A stretch of 64,000 nt of DNA from Staphylococcus simulans. Lineage in GTDB: Bacteria > Bacillota > Bacilli > Staphylococcales > Staphylococcaceae. Shown here in pieces: positions 41,417 through 52,561 of this stretch. A program made the translations under genes and the position numbers. The stretch covers positions 23,029 to 87,028 of the forward strand of contig NZ_PPRU01000019.1 in the NCBI RefSeq assembly GCF_002902285.1, in the 5' to 3' direction. The notes below the pieces were generated by a model. It was given only the letters and a program-made list of their open reading frames with translations, was not told the DNA's origin and searched no databases. The stretch's first letter is position 1. Each line of letters starts with the position of its first letter.

Positions 41417-42856
41417 ATGACATCAGAACCATCTAAAAAGGTGATTCCAATGACGCAAGATGCATCACTTTTTAAACGACTGGCAGCGTCAAAACTAAAA
41501 CATAGAGATTATCAAAAAGCCGCAGAGTACTATCATAAAGTCCTTGAATTGTCGCCTTCTGACTTTGAAGCGCTTCAAGATTATACAACCGCACTGACTG
41601 AAGTGGGCCAAGCTAAGCAAGTTGTTGGACGTTATTATGATTTCATTGCGAAAGGTGAACATGTAGAATCATCCTATTATCAACTCAGTCAAATATATAC
41701 GAATTTACAAGATCCGAATAAAGCATTTTGTTTCGGGATGAATTATGTGCTGCTGTCAGAGGATGAAGACTATAGAAAAGAACTAGAAGAAACCTTTGAA
41801 GTTGTCTATAAGGATGTAGATGTACTTGAAAAAGAGAGCCAAGTATTCGCAGTTCAGATTATTTTTCAATATCTTTTCTCTCAAGGCAAGCTAGAAGAAG
41901 CGAAAAAGTTTATTCAACGCCAAGAAATGACAGTACGTACGCATGAAAGTGTACGCAATTTATTAGCAATGATACATCTGTATTTAGGAAACTATGATAT
42001 CGCACGTAATATGTTGAAACAGCTTTTAAAAGAAAATCAGACGGATGTTTATGCATTATGTCATTATACGTTATTACTTTATAACACAAATGACAAAGCT
42101 TATCCGAACTATCTGCAATCATTGTCTAAAGTTGTACCAATGAATGATGAAGAAAGTTTCAAACTTGGTATTGTCCTCAGCTATCTACAAAAGTTCAGTG
42201 CTTCGCAAAAATTATTGTATCCTTTGTTTAAAAAAGGTAAATTCATTTCCATGCAAATGTTTCATGCGTTAAGCGTCAACTTTTATCACCTGGGAAATAA
42301 AGAGCAAAGTAAGGTGTTTTGGGAAAAGCTTGAAGCAATGACAGATACACCTCCAGGACCGCCACCTTGGTTGATTTCTGAGAAAAATCTCTATTTCCAT
42401 TCGCATATTGCGCCGCTATTGATAAGTGAAGACAGCCATGAACGTATTTATGGGATTTTCTTATTAGAACAGATGAATGGCAGAGAACTATTAATTACAG
42501 AAGAAATTTGGAATGTATTAGAAACGATGAATGAATACGAAAAACTATATCTGACATATTTGATAAAAGGATTGAAATTAGTCAAATTAGATTTCATTCA
42601 TCGAGGCATGTTAACCTTGTATGAGAAAGAGGCTTTAAGAGAATATCAATCTTTATTTGTACATTGGATTGATCGAGCTGAAGGAATCATTGCACAAGAA
42701 TATGATTTGGAAAAAGTAGAAGGGTATGTGGCAGCGTGTGTATATCTCTTCTTTAAAACACGACCCGATGCTTATACGAAAAAAGCTATTACAGAATGGT
42801 TCGGTATATCTATGTACCGTTTGAATAAATCAATTGAAATTCTACTAGAAGTTTAA
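41417..42856 (+). CDS. TPR-repeat protein
   Basis: A 479-residue protein that is almost entirely helical, with tetratricopeptide repeats such as residues 22-56 (KHRDYQKAAEYYHKVLELSP) and others near 155-230. No catalytic motif is visible. Start follows GAGGAGGGG. It lies between the acyltransferase gene and trxB in staphylococci generally; no function is established. Probably a scaffold or adaptor. Confidence 0.8.
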   Translation: MTSEPSKKVIPMTQDASLFKRLAASKLKHRDYQKAAEYYHKVLELSPSDFEALQDYTTALTEVGQAKQVVGRYYDFIAKGEHVESSYYQLSQIYTNLQDPNKAFCFGMNYVLLSEDEDYRKELEETFEVVYKDVDVLEKESQVFAVQIIFQYLFSQGKLEEAKKFIQRQEMTVRTHESVRNLLAMIHLYLGNYDIARNMLKQLLKENQTDVYALCHYTLLLYNTNDKAYPNYLQSLSKVVPMNDEESFKLGIVLSYLQKFSASQKLLYPLFKKGKFISMQMFHALSVNFYHLGNKEQSKVFWEKLEAMTDTPPGPPPWLISEKNLYFHSHIAPLLISEDSHERIYGIFLLEQMNGRELLITEEIWNVLETMNEYEKLYLTYLIKGLKLVKLDFIHRGMLTLYEKEALREYQSLFVHWIDRAEGIIAQEYDLEKVEGYVAACVYLFFKTRPDAYTKKAITEWFGISMYRLNKSIEILLEV

Positions 42857-42950
42857 AAGTTGTGTATGTAAAATAGTAAAATTCACAATTTGAGCATAAA
42901 AGTATATTTCAAGAAAGCTCTATCTTATAATGAGTGTGATTAAATACTAG

Positions 42951-43919
<969 letters not shown>

Positions 43920-43931
43920 TAAAAAACGAAG

Positions 43932-43987
43932 AAGGTTTGAGTAGTGCATGAAGCGGTTTAAACCATGCATCTATTCAAACCTTTTTA
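43932..43987 (+). terminator. Terminator of trxB
   Basis: AAGGTTTGA-TAG-GCATG pairs with CATGC-CTA-TCAAACCTT, followed by TTTTT. Confidence 0.8.
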
Positions 43988-44084
43988 CATATTCCATAGT
44001 AATCATGTTCAAGTTAGAATGTAATATGATACTATGATAAAGATAAGGATATTATGAGCGAATTAATTACAGGATGGTGTCGTT

Positions 44085-45008
44085 ATGCAACATGAAGAAA
44101 ATGAAGTCGTAAATAAGAGTGAATTATTAGTGGTTACTGGTATGTCGGGGGCTGGGAAGTCTGTAGTTTTACAGAGTTTAGAAGATTTAGGGTACTTTTG
44201 TGTAGACAATTTACCACCGATTTTACTGCCGAAATTTGTGGAGTTGATGGAGCAAGGCACACCATCTTTACAAAAAGTAGCAATTGCGATTGATTTACGC
44301 GGTCGCGAATTTTTCAAATCCTTAGTAAAAGAAGTAGATTTTTTACGCAGCAAGAATCGCATTATAGTAGACGTGATGTTTGTCGAGGCAAGTGAAGCAA
44401 AATTAATTTCAAGATATAAAGAAACACGCCGTGCACACCCATTAAGTGATAACGGTCAAAATTCATTGATTAATTCTATTAGAGAAGAACGTCAATCATT
44501 ATCTGAAATCCGTAGTTTTGCGAACTTTGTCATAGATACAACAGACTTAAATCCAAAAGAATTACGTGCAAAAATAAACAAATTGTTTAATAGAGATGAT
44601 ATCGAAACATTTAGTATTAGTGTAACGAGCTTTGGCTTCAAACATGGCATCCAACAAGATGCAGATTTAGTCTTTGATGTGAGATTCTTACCGAATCCAT
44701 TTTATGTAAAAGAGTTACGTCCTTTAACCGGTAATGATGACGCTGTATATCAATATGTCATGAAATGGCAAGAAACAGCCATCTTTTATGATAAGTTATT
44801 AGACTTATTGAAATTTATGATTCCGGGCTATAAAAAAGAAGGCAAGACACAATTAGTGATTGCGATCGGATGTACAGGTGGACAGCATCGTTCTGTTGCC
44901 TTAGCGAAACGATTAGCCGAAGACTTGAATGATAGTTACGACTATAATGTTTACGTTCATCATAGAGATGCACATATCGAAAGTGGCGAGAGAAATGAAA
45001 AAGCTTAA
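44085..45008 (+). CDS. rapZ: RapZ-family nucleotide-binding protein (YvcJ)
   Basis: P-loop protein of 307 residues; in E. coli RapZ is an RNA-binding adaptor, while in Gram-positives (YvcJ) it binds nucleotides and affects competence. Walker A is TGMSGAGKS near residue 19; the C-terminal domain has [16 protein letters not shown] near residue 259. The end overlaps yvcK by 14 bases. rapZ-yvcK-whiA is a conserved Firmicutes cluster. Confidence 0.93.
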   Translation: MQHEENEVVNKSELLVVTGMSGAGKSVVLQSLEDLGYFCVDNLPPILLPKFVELMEQGTPSLQKVAIAIDLRGREFFKSLVKEVDFLRSKNRIIVDVMFVEASEAKLISRYKETRRAHPLSDNGQNSLINSIREERQSLSEIRSFANFVIDTTDLNPKELRAKINKLFNRDDIETFSISVTSFGFKHGIQQDADLVFDVRFLPNPFYVKELRPLTGNDDAVYQYVMKWQETAIFYDKLLDLLKFMIPGYKKEGKTQLVIAIGCTGGQHRSVALAKRLAEDLNDSYDYNVYVHHRDAHIESGERNEKA

Positions 45009-45993
45009 AATCGTATTAATCGGGGGCGGTACAGGTTTATCTGTATTGGCTCGTGGTTTAAAAGATTATCCTATCGATATTACCGCAATTGTGACGGTAG
45101 CAGACGATGGGGGAAGTACAGGTAAAATCAGAAGTGAAATGGACATTCCCGCTCCTGGGGACATCCGTAACGTTATTGCGGCCTTAAGTGATACAGAACC
45201 GACTTTAAAGGAGCTGTTTCAGTACCGCTTCAAAGAGAATCAAGTGGAAGGTCATTCAGTAGGAAACCTATTGATTGCGGCACTGACAAATATTATGGAT
45301 GACTTTGGTCATGCGGTTAAAGAATTAAGTAAAATTTTAAATATCAAAGGACGCGTGATTCCTTCAACGAATTCTAGTATTCGTTTAAATGCGGAGATGG
45401 AAGATGGAGAAATCGTGTATGGTGAGTCTAATATACCGAAGCGTCAAAAAACAATTAAGCGTGTCTTTATAGAGCCTGCAGATGTGCAGCCGATGGAAGA
45501 AGCGGTAGAGGCATTAGAAGATGCGGACTTAATCGTATTAGGCCCTGGTTCATTGTATACGAGCGTAATTTCCAATTTATGTGTGCCAGGTATCGGTGAA
45601 GCGATTGTGGATAGTGCGGCACCTAAAGTTTATGTTTCAAACGTGATGACGCAACATGGCGAAACAGATCATTTTGATGTGATGGATCATATTCAAGCAA
45701 TGCATAATCACATGAAAACAAATTTTATTGATTATGTGATTTGTTGTGAGAATCATCAGTACAGTAAAGACATTTTAGAAAATTACCATAAAGAACAGGC
45801 AGAACCTGTGACTTATCATAAAGAATCGATTGAAGCGGCAGGTATTGAACCGATTACTGCACAAGATTTAGTCCATGTTTCTTCGAAAAATCGTGTGCGC
45901 CATAATACAACACGCTTAGCACGCATGATTTATGAATTGGCACTTGATTTAACAAGCACAATCCAATTTAATCCGAAAAATAGAAAATTTTAA
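44995..45993 (+). CDS. yvcK: YvcK/MgfK family protein
   Basis: A 332-residue protein related to CofD, needed for growth on gluconeogenic carbon sources and for cell-wall synthesis in Bacillus; it binds UDP-GlcNAc (family knowledge). Visible are [16 protein letters not shown] at residue 6 and [13 protein letters not shown] near residue 36. The start is MKKLKIVL at 44995, behind GGCGAGAGAA; 22 upstream in-frame codons lie within rapZ and were dropped. Confidence 0.93.
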   Translation: MKKLKIVLIGGGTGLSVLARGLKDYPIDITAIVTVADDGGSTGKIRSEMDIPAPGDIRNVIAALSDTEPTLKELFQYRFKENQVEGHSVGNLLIAALTNIMDDFGHAVKELSKILNIKGRVIPSTNSSIRLNAEMEDGEIVYGESNIPKRQKTIKRVFIEPADVQPMEEAVEALEDADLIVLGPGSLYTSVISNLCVPGIGEAIVDSAAPKVYVSNVMTQHGETDHFDVMDHIQAMHNHMKTNFIDYVICCENHQYSKDILENYHKEQAEPVTYHKESIEAAGIEPITAQDLVHVSSKNRVRHNTTRLARMIYELALDLTSTIQFNPKNRKF

Positions 45994-46011
45994 AGAAGGG
46001 AATGGCGCGGC

Positions 46012-46956
46012 ATGAGCTTTGCATCAGACATGAAAAATGAATTGACAAGAATCGATGTCGATGATAAAAATGCGCGAGCGGAACTTAGCGCATTAATACG
46101 GATGAATGGTGCACTCAGTTTGTCGAATCAGCAATTTGTCATCAATGTACAAACTGAAAATGCGACAACAGCCAGACGTATATACTCTCTGATTAAGAAA
46201 GTATTCAATATTGAAGTTGAAATTCTTGTTCGAAAGAAAATGAAGCTGAAGAAGAACAACATTTATATCTGCAGAACGAAAATGAAGTCTCGTGAAATCT
46301 TACATGAACTTGGTATCTTAAAAGACGGTGTGTTTACACACGCTATTGATTTATATTTGATTCGTGACGATGAAATGAGACGAAGTTATTTACGCGGTGC
46401 ATTCTTAGCTGGCGGTTCTGTGAATAATCCAGAAACATCTTCTTATCATTTAGAGATATTTTCTTTATACGAAAGTCATTCAGAAGGCTTAACTGCTTTA
46501 ATGAATGAATATGAATTGAATGCGAAACATTTAGAACGTAAAAAAGGAAATATCGTTTATTTGAAAGAAGCGGAGAAAATCTCTGATTTCTTGAGTTTAA
46601 TCGGAGGTTATCAAGCGATGTTGAAATTTGAAGATGTGCGTATTGTCAGAGATATGCGTAATTCAGTAAATCGCTTAGTAAACTGTGAAACAGCTAATTT
46701 AAACAAAACAGTTAGTGCAGCGATGAAACAAGTTGAAAGTATTCAGTTGATTGATCAAGAAATCGGCATTGAAAACTTACCAGACCGTTTAAGAGAAATT
46801 GCGAAATTGCGTGTGGAAAATCAAGATGTCTCTCTAAAAGAATTAGGAGAAATGGTTTCTACAGGCACAATTTCGAAATCAGGTGTTAATCATCGTTTAC
46901 GTAAGTTGAATGAGTTAGCAGATAAGATTAGAAGCGGTGAACATATTGAAATGTGA
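46012..46956 (+). CDS. whiA: WhiA sporulation/division regulator family protein
   Basis: DNA-binding protein of 314 residues with a LAGLIDADG-homing-nuclease-like N-terminal fold ([18 protein letters not shown] near residue 123) and a C-terminal helix-turn-helix ([25 protein letters not shown] near residue 279). In non-sporulating Firmicutes it affects cell division and chromosome segregation. Last gene of the rapZ cluster. In S. aureus clpP follows; here it does not. Confidence 0.95.
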   Translation: MSFASDMKNELTRIDVDDKNARAELSALIRMNGALSLSNQQFVINVQTENATTARRIYSLIKKVFNIEVEILVRKKMKLKKNNIYICRTKMKSREILHELGILKDGVFTHAIDLYLIRDDEMRRSYLRGAFLAGGSVNNPETSSYHLEIFSLYESHSEGLTALMNEYELNAKHLERKKGNIVYLKEAEKISDFLSLIGGYQAMLKFEDVRIVRDMRNSVNRLVNCETANLNKTVSAAMKQVESIQLIDQEIGIENLPDRLREIAKLRVENQDVSLKELGEMVSTGTISKSGVNHRLRKLNELADKIRSGEHIEM

Positions 46957-46961
46957 TAAAG

Positions 46962-47006
46962 AAAAGCAGTCACTCATTTGAAAATTGAAATGAGTGACTG
47001 CTTTTT
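46962..47006. terminator. Bidirectional terminator between whiA and the MFS gene
   Basis: AAAGCAGTCACTCATTT pairs perfectly with AAATGAGTGACTGCTTT, with A- and T-runs at the ends. Confidence 0.9.
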
Positions 47007-47010
47007 ATCG

Positions 47011-48195
47011 TTATTGATCTACGACTGATTTTTTCGGAATTCCTAAAGCTATAATAAAGCCGATGAAATTCACGATTGATAATACAATGAACATCATTTT
47101 AAATGACTGCATATTGTTTAACAACTGCATAGACAATACAGGTGCAATCGCTGTACCGATAAATAACATAAAGGTATTGATAGATAAGAAGAAGCCTTTA
47201 TCTTTAGTAGTCAGTAGACCGATTTGTGATATCACAGAAGGAATCACAAAAGAGATACCTGCGATAAAGATAACACTGAATAATGTGATGATAATGAGAT
47301 TGTGCGTCACGCCCATCAGTATCAATGAGATACCTGCAGTGATTAATGAGATTAGAATAATACGTTTTACACCGATGAAATCACTTAAGCGACCTGCAGA
47401 TAACGCTAATAACATACCAATTAAACCAAATAGCTTCACTGATGATATTGTCGTTAAATCAGCGTTGATTGGGTCAGATGTCAAATATTCATTTAGCAGA
47501 GCATACATAGAAACAAATGACGTTAAGATAGTTAATGAAACAAAGAAACATAATACAATGCCTTTATTATCCAAAATATGTCTCATGTTTTTAAAGAACA
47601 CTGAGAATTTTGTATCAGGCATATGATAAGGACTTTTCGGAATAGCTCGGTAAATCCAAACAATCAGCAATAAGTAAACAACAGTCAATACGAAGTAAAC
47701 GATACGCCAACTCATATGTGCGGCGATAATATCACTTAAGTTTTGACCGATAACACCAGATAACATGAAGCTGGTACTAATAAAACTGATTGCGGTAACA
47801 CGTTTATGAATAGGGAACACTTCTGTCACATATGTTAATGACACAGGTGAGAAGCTTGCGGTAGCTATTCCTTGTAAAACACGTACAATCAGTAATAGCG
47901 CAAAGTTATGAATAAAGCCGATCGCAAAAGTTGTAAGTGTGAGCATAGCCAAGCCGATTAATATGACCTTCTTCTTACCAAACTTGTCGGCAATGATTCC
48001 ATAAAACATACAGCTGACTGAATAAGAAACTGAGAATACCACACCGATTAATGTTGTGGCACCTTCGCTTAAATGTAATTCTTTCCCCATAATCGGCATT
48101 AAAGGAATGGCAGAGTAAAGACTGCACATAACCGCAATACCTGAAATAAAGAATACAGTCGTAATTAAATTATAATTGAGCGACGGTTGTTTCAA
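47011..48195 (-). CDS. MFS transporter (sugar/drug efflux type)
   Basis: A 394-residue major facilitator with twelve hydrophobic helices. Motif A reads YGIIADKFGKKKVI near residue 62, with its second copy SAGRLSDFIGVKRII near residue 265. It resembles the AraJ/arabinose-efflux and bicyclomycin-resistance group. Substrate unknown. Single gene, facing whiA, with a 250-base gap upstream. Confidence 0.85.
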   Translation of the reverse strand: MKQPSLNYNLITTVFFISGIAVMCSLYSAIPLMPIMGKELHLSEGATTLIGVVFSVSYSVSCMFYGIIADKFGKKKVILIGLAMLTLTTFAIGFIHNFALLLIVRVLQGIATASFSPVSLTYVTEVFPIHKRVTAISFISTSFMLSGVIGQNLSDIIAAHMSWRIVYFVLTVVYLLLIVWIYRAIPKSPYHMPDTKFSVFFKNMRHILDNKGIVLCFFVSLTILTSFVSMYALLNEYLTSDPINADLTTISSVKLFGLIGMLLALSAGRLSDFIGVKRIILISLITAGISLILMGVTHNLIIITLFSVIFIAGISFVIPSVISQIGLLTTKDKGFFLSINTFMLFIGTAIAPVLSMQLLNNMQSFKMMFIVLSIVNFIGFIIALGIPKKSVVDQ

Positions 48196-48403
48196 ATATA
48201 TCCTCCCTTTCTATGATGAATTGTTTAATAAAGATTATATTGATGAACCTTAATATAAGTGTATCGCATATATGTTGTGGAAGTGTGAAGATTGAAACAA
48301 TGCTTGTTTCAAATTAAAAATGCATGATTCATTTTAACACAAACAAATTATAATGAAATAGATAGAAATATTATTGAAATATTGTGACAATAAGCTTTGG
48401 TCA

Positions 48404-48441
48404 AATAAAAATGCCTTTCTCGTAAAATGAGAAAGGCATTT
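48404..48441 (-). terminator. Terminator of brnQ
   Basis: AAATGCCTTTCTC pairs with GAGAAAGGCATTT; on the minus strand TTTTTATTT follows. Confidence 0.85.
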
Positions 48442-48450
48442 CAATCAATA

Positions 48451-49764
48451 TTAAGATGTTGCGGGTTGTTGTGTATGTTTCTTATTGCGCATAAAGTCTA
48501 TCGCAATACCAATTGCAGTTAAGATAATAAATGGTAGTAACCAAGCCAATCCTAAATCAGATAATGGCAAGAATTGATAGACTGCATTTAGTGGTTTGAT
48601 CAGTTTAAATGTGTTGAAGATTTCAAGTACTGAAATAATTAATGTTGAAATCGTCGGTAAAATATAAGCGATTTTTAATTTTGTCGGAATCGCAATTGCG
48701 ACAAATGAAATCAGTACCAACACAATAGAAATCGGATAAATAAATGTCAGTAATGGCACTGCGATTTGTAAAATCATGTTGAGCCCTAAGATTGAAATTA
48801 AGAATCCGACTACTGAGAATGACAGTACATAAGTCTTGTATGAAATTTGTGGGAACTTCTTCAATCCGAATGCAGAACTTGCGTTCACCAAGCCGATACA
48901 AGTTGTTAAACAAGCTAAAATTACAATCATACCGAATAAAATATTACCGAATGATCCGAATAATCGTACTGAATTATATGTTAGAATGCTTGCGCCATTA
49001 TCAAAGCCTGGTTTGCTTGTCGTGATACCTAAGTATGCTAATGAGAAGTAAATCACTGTTAATAATAACGCTGAAATCAGACCTGATAAGATAACGTTTC
49101 TCACTATCTTTTTGCTGTCTGAAATACCCGCGAGTTTAAAGCTTTGTACGATAACGACTGAGAAGGCTAAAGCTGCTACTAAGTCCATTGTGTAGTAACC
49201 TTCTAAGATTCCTGAAATGAAAGGTGTTTCCGCATATTTATCATGTGGTTGTCCGACTTTTCCTTCAGGATTAATAATCGCTGCGATACATAAAGCACCA
49301 ATAATCAATAATAAGGCAGGTGTTAAGATTTTCCCTAAGTTATCGACAATTTTTGTTGGGTATAAAGCGATTAACCCTACAACAATAAAGAATACAAGGG
49401 AGAAACCTACCAATGTCCATGTGTTGTGAATAGGCAGAATCGATTTTGCGCCGATTTCATAAGCCACGTTCGCAGCACGTGGAATCCCGTATAGTGCCCC
49501 GATAGATAAATAAATACAAACTGCAAAAATAAACCCGAATTTAGGATGGACGCGGTCCCCGATAAACTCCACGCCACCATCATAATAGGCAATGACAATA
49601 ACTGTGATGTAAGGTAATAAAATACCTGTAATCGCAAAACCTGTCATACCTGTCCACATATTGCTTTGCGCGGTATATCCGAGCATAGGTGGAAAAATCA
49701 AGTTGCCTGCTCCGAAGAATAACGAGAAGAGCATTAAACCTGATATTAGAATTACTTTTTTCAT
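48451..49764 (-). CDS. brnQ: Branched-chain amino acid uptake carrier BrnQ
   Basis: Sodium-coupled importer of leucine, isoleucine and valine. In 437 residues with about twelve helices, the start MKKVILISGLMLFSLFFGAGNLIFPPMLG is the typical LIVCS-family N-terminus, and AALAFSVVIVQSF lies near residue 198. A CodY-like box upstream fits, since CodY senses branched-chain amino acids. Staphylococci usually carry several brnQ copies; which one this is cannot be told. Confidence 0.93.
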   Translation of the reverse strand: MKKVILISGLMLFSLFFGAGNLIFPPMLGYTAQSNMWTGMTGFAITGILLPYITVIVIAYYDGGVEFIGDRVHPKFGFIFAVCIYLSIGALYGIPRAANVAYEIGAKSILPIHNTWTLVGFSLVFFIVVGLIALYPTKIVDNLGKILTPALLLIIGALCIAAIINPEGKVGQPHDKYAETPFISGILEGYYTMDLVAALAFSVVIVQSFKLAGISDSKKIVRNVILSGLISALLLTVIYFSLAYLGITTSKPGFDNGASILTYNSVRLFGSFGNILFGMIVILACLTTCIGLVNASSAFGLKKFPQISYKTYVLSFSVVGFLISILGLNMILQIAVPLLTFIYPISIVLVLISFVAIAIPTKLKIAYILPTISTLIISVLEIFNTFKLIKPLNAVYQFLPLSDLGLAWLLPFIILTAIGIAIDFMRNKKHTQQPATS

Positions 49765-49803
49765 AATAACCTCCTGGTGTTGAAAACTTCTCTCTATTTA
49801 CAA

Positions 49804-49818
49804 AAATTTCTGACAATT
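49804..49818. promoter_or_regulatory. CodY-like box upstream of brnQ
   Basis: AAATTTCTGACAATT matches AATTTTCWGAAAATT at 13 of 15 bases, 40-54 bases before brnQ. CodY control of brnQ is known in S. aureus. Confidence 0.6.
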
Positions 49819-50276
49819 TATGTAGATGAATTTCTTTCAAACAAATAAACTTTAACACATTTCTAAATATTAAAAAAGCATATATTCAGATATTTTAGAT
49901 GAAATGAAAGAAATTAATTGGAAATATCGTGTTAAAGGGAAAAGAGTAACTAAAAAATTGTAGAATTGATAATTTATTGCATGATTAATAAATTGGAATT
50001 GGAGTGTAAAATATATATTGAAGAAGTGAGCCTAGTTTATTATTAGTGTAATGGATTACTACTCTGCTTTTAAGAGAGTTCATTTCTTTTGAGGTTCATA
50101 TTAGGAAGTTGAATTTAATTTCAAAAATGATGTAGTTCTTGCAATATAAATGTGCTTGTACAAGCAACCAATGGTATTGTTGAAAAGTTAATGTTGAATT
50201 TAAAAAACTAATCATAAGAACAGGCTTTTGTATTTCATGGATTTGATTAAACTTTATTATGAAAGAAGTGAGTTAT
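49819..50276. other. AT-rich stretch at the core-island junction
   Basis: About 460 bases without a credible gene. The only clear structure is the 12-base palindrome GCTTGTACAAGC at 50154-50165. The left edge of the mobile element must lie between here and 50700. Confidence 0.5.
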
Positions 50277-50363
50277 ATGGCTACTAAAAGTTTTACAACT
50301 GAATATAAATTTACAGCTCAGTCAGCACCCAATTTACTAAAAGCTATTGAACAACTTAAGTAA
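50277..50363 (+). pseudogene. Short ORF, probably truncated small staphylococcal protein
   Basis: A 28-codon frame with a GAAAGAAGTGAG ribosome site and ATG. The start MATKSFTTEYKFTAQSA resembles the beginning of small proteins of 60-70 residues seen in staphylococcal genomes and islands (recognised from memory), so this copy looks cut short. It stops just before the island's left-end terminator. It could also be a genuine short peptide. Low confidence. Confidence 0.35.
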
Positions 50364-50424
50364 TACTATGTGTTAATTGTTTCAAATTATATACATAAAA
50401 ATAATTATTTGAATATTTTAACTT

Positions 50425-50450
50425 ACGCCGCTATTAGCGGTGTTTTTTAT
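50425..50450 (+). terminator. Terminator near the left end of the island
   Basis: ACGCCGCT pairs with AGCGGTGT around ATT (one G-T pair), followed by TTTTTTAT. It could end transcription of the short upstream ORF or of a small RNA. Confidence 0.7.
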
Positions 50451-50507
50451 TAATAGCTATTTTGATTTTTTAACAACTGCCCGATGACTTAAATAGCAAA
50501 ATAAAAG

Positions 50508-50531
50508 AAACGCTGATACATCAACGTTTCA
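50508..50531. repeat. Inverted repeat near the left end of the island
   Basis: GAAACGCTGAT and ATCAACGTTTC form an inverted repeat with one mismatch. It lies between the left-end terminator and the integrase stop, where attL or integrase arm sites would be expected. No matching direct repeat was found at the right end. Confidence 0.4.
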
Positions 50532-50700
50532 AAGGTTTCAAGTTAATTAATATTAACTACATAACCCCCTCGGAGGGAGAAAACAGGTTGTTTCTCATTT
50601 TCTTTCGGTATCAAAAAGGATTGAAATCAAGGTTTTTAGGTATATCGTTATCACTCGTTTATAGTGAATATCAAATCATTTTCCCCTAAATTTCCCCGTG

Positions 50701-51750
50701 TCATAACTTATCCATGAACTGAATAAATTGCTTATCTTCACGTTCGTATGTTTCTTCGAGTAAGTGCAGGTAAACGGATTGTGTGACTAGTGTCGAAGAA
50801 TGTCCTAAACGTTTTGAAATGTATTGCACACTATAACCATTATGTATTAACACAGATGCGTGTGTGTGACGTAGTGCATGTGTGGTAATACTTTTGATAC
50901 CTAATTTCTTACAAGCTATTTTCAGCGCTTTGTTAGCTGACGCATTAGCAATGACAGCATCGTTATAAGTAAAAACATAACCGTTAATATTAGCCGGTCT
51001 GTCATTAATGAATGTTCTAACCTTATTTAGTGTCTTCGTATCAATACTGATAGTACGATCTGATGTCGTAGTTTTTGTACCCGGCAAATGTACCTTGTTT
51101 TCACCTACATAAAAGTCATCACGTTTCATATTGGCTACTTCAGAGAACCTAGCACCTGTTACAAGCTGAACCAGTAAGACCAGTGATGATACACTATCCT
51201 TTTGTTCAAGGTAATGTTTCAAGCGTTTATAATCGGTGTGGCTGATATATTTCAATTCTTCGCTTTTACTAGGATTACCACCGCTTAATTGTGCTTTGAA
51301 TGTAGGATTTCGTAATACTAAACCTTCATGAATTGCCTGATGGAAACAATTACGTACAGAACTGTTTAATTTTCTTACACTGTCGATATTGTGATTACTG
51401 CCATAGTGGTTAATAAACTGCTGGTAGTCTGTCGGTGTAATGTTTTTTAAGAAAGTATTTTTGAAAAACCTTCTTATATGATTATGCATAGCCTCATATC
51501 GTGTTAATGTTTTAGCACTAATATGTGGTTTTTTAGTGACCTCATACCACTTTTTAAAATATTCCTCAAATATCACATCATTATTGATGTTGTAGCCATG
51601 TTTCAAATTATATTCCATATCATTCGCATGTGCTTTTGCTTCTTGTTTGGTACGGAAACCACCTTTTTGATATTTCTTGTATTTTCCGTCGTCATCTTTG
51701 TATGAAATGACATAGCGCCATGTTTTATTTCGTTTTTCGAATGATGCCAT
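50701..51750 (-). CDS. int: Tyrosine recombinase integrase
   Basis: Integrates and excises the island by site-specific recombination. In 349 residues: an N-terminal AP2-like arm-binding region (WRYVISYKDDDGKYKKYQKGGF), a SAM-like core-binding domain (residues 60-160) and the catalytic domain with Arg201 (TGARFSE), His291-x-x-Arg294 (HALRHTHASV), His317 (RLGHSS) and Tyr327 (VYLHLL). All five catalytic residues are intact. Leftward, as usual for SaPI-type islands, with the attachment site expected just beyond its stop. Confidence 0.96.
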   Translation of the reverse strand: MASFEKRNKTWRYVISYKDDDGKYKKYQKGGFRTKQEAKAHANDMEYNLKHGYNINNDVIFEEYFKKWYEVTKKPHISAKTLTRYEAMHNHIRRFFKNTFLKNITPTDYQQFINHYGSNHNIDSVRKLNSSVRNCFHQAIHEGLVLRNPTFKAQLSGGNPSKSEELKYISHTDYKRLKHYLEQKDSVSSLVLLVQLVTGARFSEVANMKRDDFYVGENKVHLPGTKTTTSDRTISIDTKTLNKVRTFINDRPANINGYVFTYNDAVIANASANKALKIACKKLGIKSITTHALRHTHASVLIHNGYSVQYISKRLGHSSTLVTQSVYLHLLEETYEREDKQFIQFMDKL

Positions 51751-51780
51751 GTGATCACCTACTTAATATTTTGATATATA

Positions 51781-52503
51781 TTATTTGTTAATAATGACCA
51801 TTGAATCATCATATTCAACTTTGATATTATCTGATTCATTTATATGATTTAAAAGTCTATTTATTTCTTCTTCACCTTCGATATTAGTGAAGATTCTAGG
51901 GCCAGTGTATACACTAGGCGGTATAGAAACATAAAGAAAATCATCATTAACTTCAAACTGTTTTTTAACTTTATCGATATTTTCTTTTTCATACTTCATG
52001 ATTTTCTTGGCAAAATAATGTGAAAAAATAATAGGTGAATATTTATTGTTTTTAAATAATGTTTTAAATATTTTATAAAACTCACTATATTGAAGTTTTA
52101 TTTCTATCAACCAATATGGTTTCTCTTCAAAATTTAATTGTAATTCATAAGGAATGTATCCTTTTCTAATAATGCTATCCTCATATATTGTAGATTCTAA
52201 AGCGTTATATTTTTTATTAGAAAGACGCTCACGCTTATGCGCAAAAGAGTTATTCATATTGTAGTGAATTTTCGTTTTATTATGTAAAACTATTTCTAGT
52301 TTATCAAAAGTTTTTTCAAAAAGATCTCCTATTTCAACATTTAATGCACCGATAATTTTTTCTAAAGTCTCAAATTGAATTCCTCTACTCTTACCGTTTA
52401 TCAGTAAACTTAATGAGTTTCTAGATATTCCAGTCTTTTTATTTAGGTCACTAATTTTCATGTTTTTATTTTCCATTATTTCTTTTAGCTTGAATTTAAT
52501 CAT
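51781..52503 (-). CDS. Island master repressor (HTH, Stl-like position)
   Basis: A 240-residue protein. Residues 1-65 form an XRE-type helix-turn-helix (KISDLNKKTGISRNSLSLLINGK). The remaining 170 residues do not match a peptidase S24 (LexA/CI autocleavage) domain: no Ser-Lys catalytic motif is evident. That fits SaPI Stl repressors, which are lifted by a helper-phage protein rather than by RecA cleavage. Start MIKFKLKEIM at 52503 follows GGAGAGGTGAG; 31 upstream codons were dropped. The identity of its anti-repressor is unknown. Confidence 0.85.
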   Translation of the reverse strand: MIKFKLKEIMENKNMKISDLNKKTGISRNSLSLLINGKSRGIQFETLEKIIGALNVEIGDLFEKTFDKLEIVLHNKTKIHYNMNNSFAHKRERLSNKKYNALESTIYEDSIIRKGYIPYELQLNFEEKPYWLIEIKLQYSEFYKIFKTLFKNNKYSPIIFSHYFAKKIMKYEKENIDKVKKQFEVNDDFLYVSIPPSVYTGPRIFTNIEGEEEINRLLNHINESDNIKVEYDDSMVIINK

Positions 52504-52561
52504 TGTTTTCTCACCTCTCCACTTAAATAATAACATATATATATGTTGTTGGGAGGTGGGA
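52504..52561. promoter_or_regulatory. Divergent operator between repressor and Cro-like gene
   Basis: Only 58 bases separate the two starts. They include the perfect 16-base palindrome AACATATATATATGTT (52532-52547). The two opposing Shine-Dalgarno sequences add an outer inverted repeat (CACCTC / GAGGTG). This is the likely operator of the lysis-lysogeny-like switch. Confidence 0.7.
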
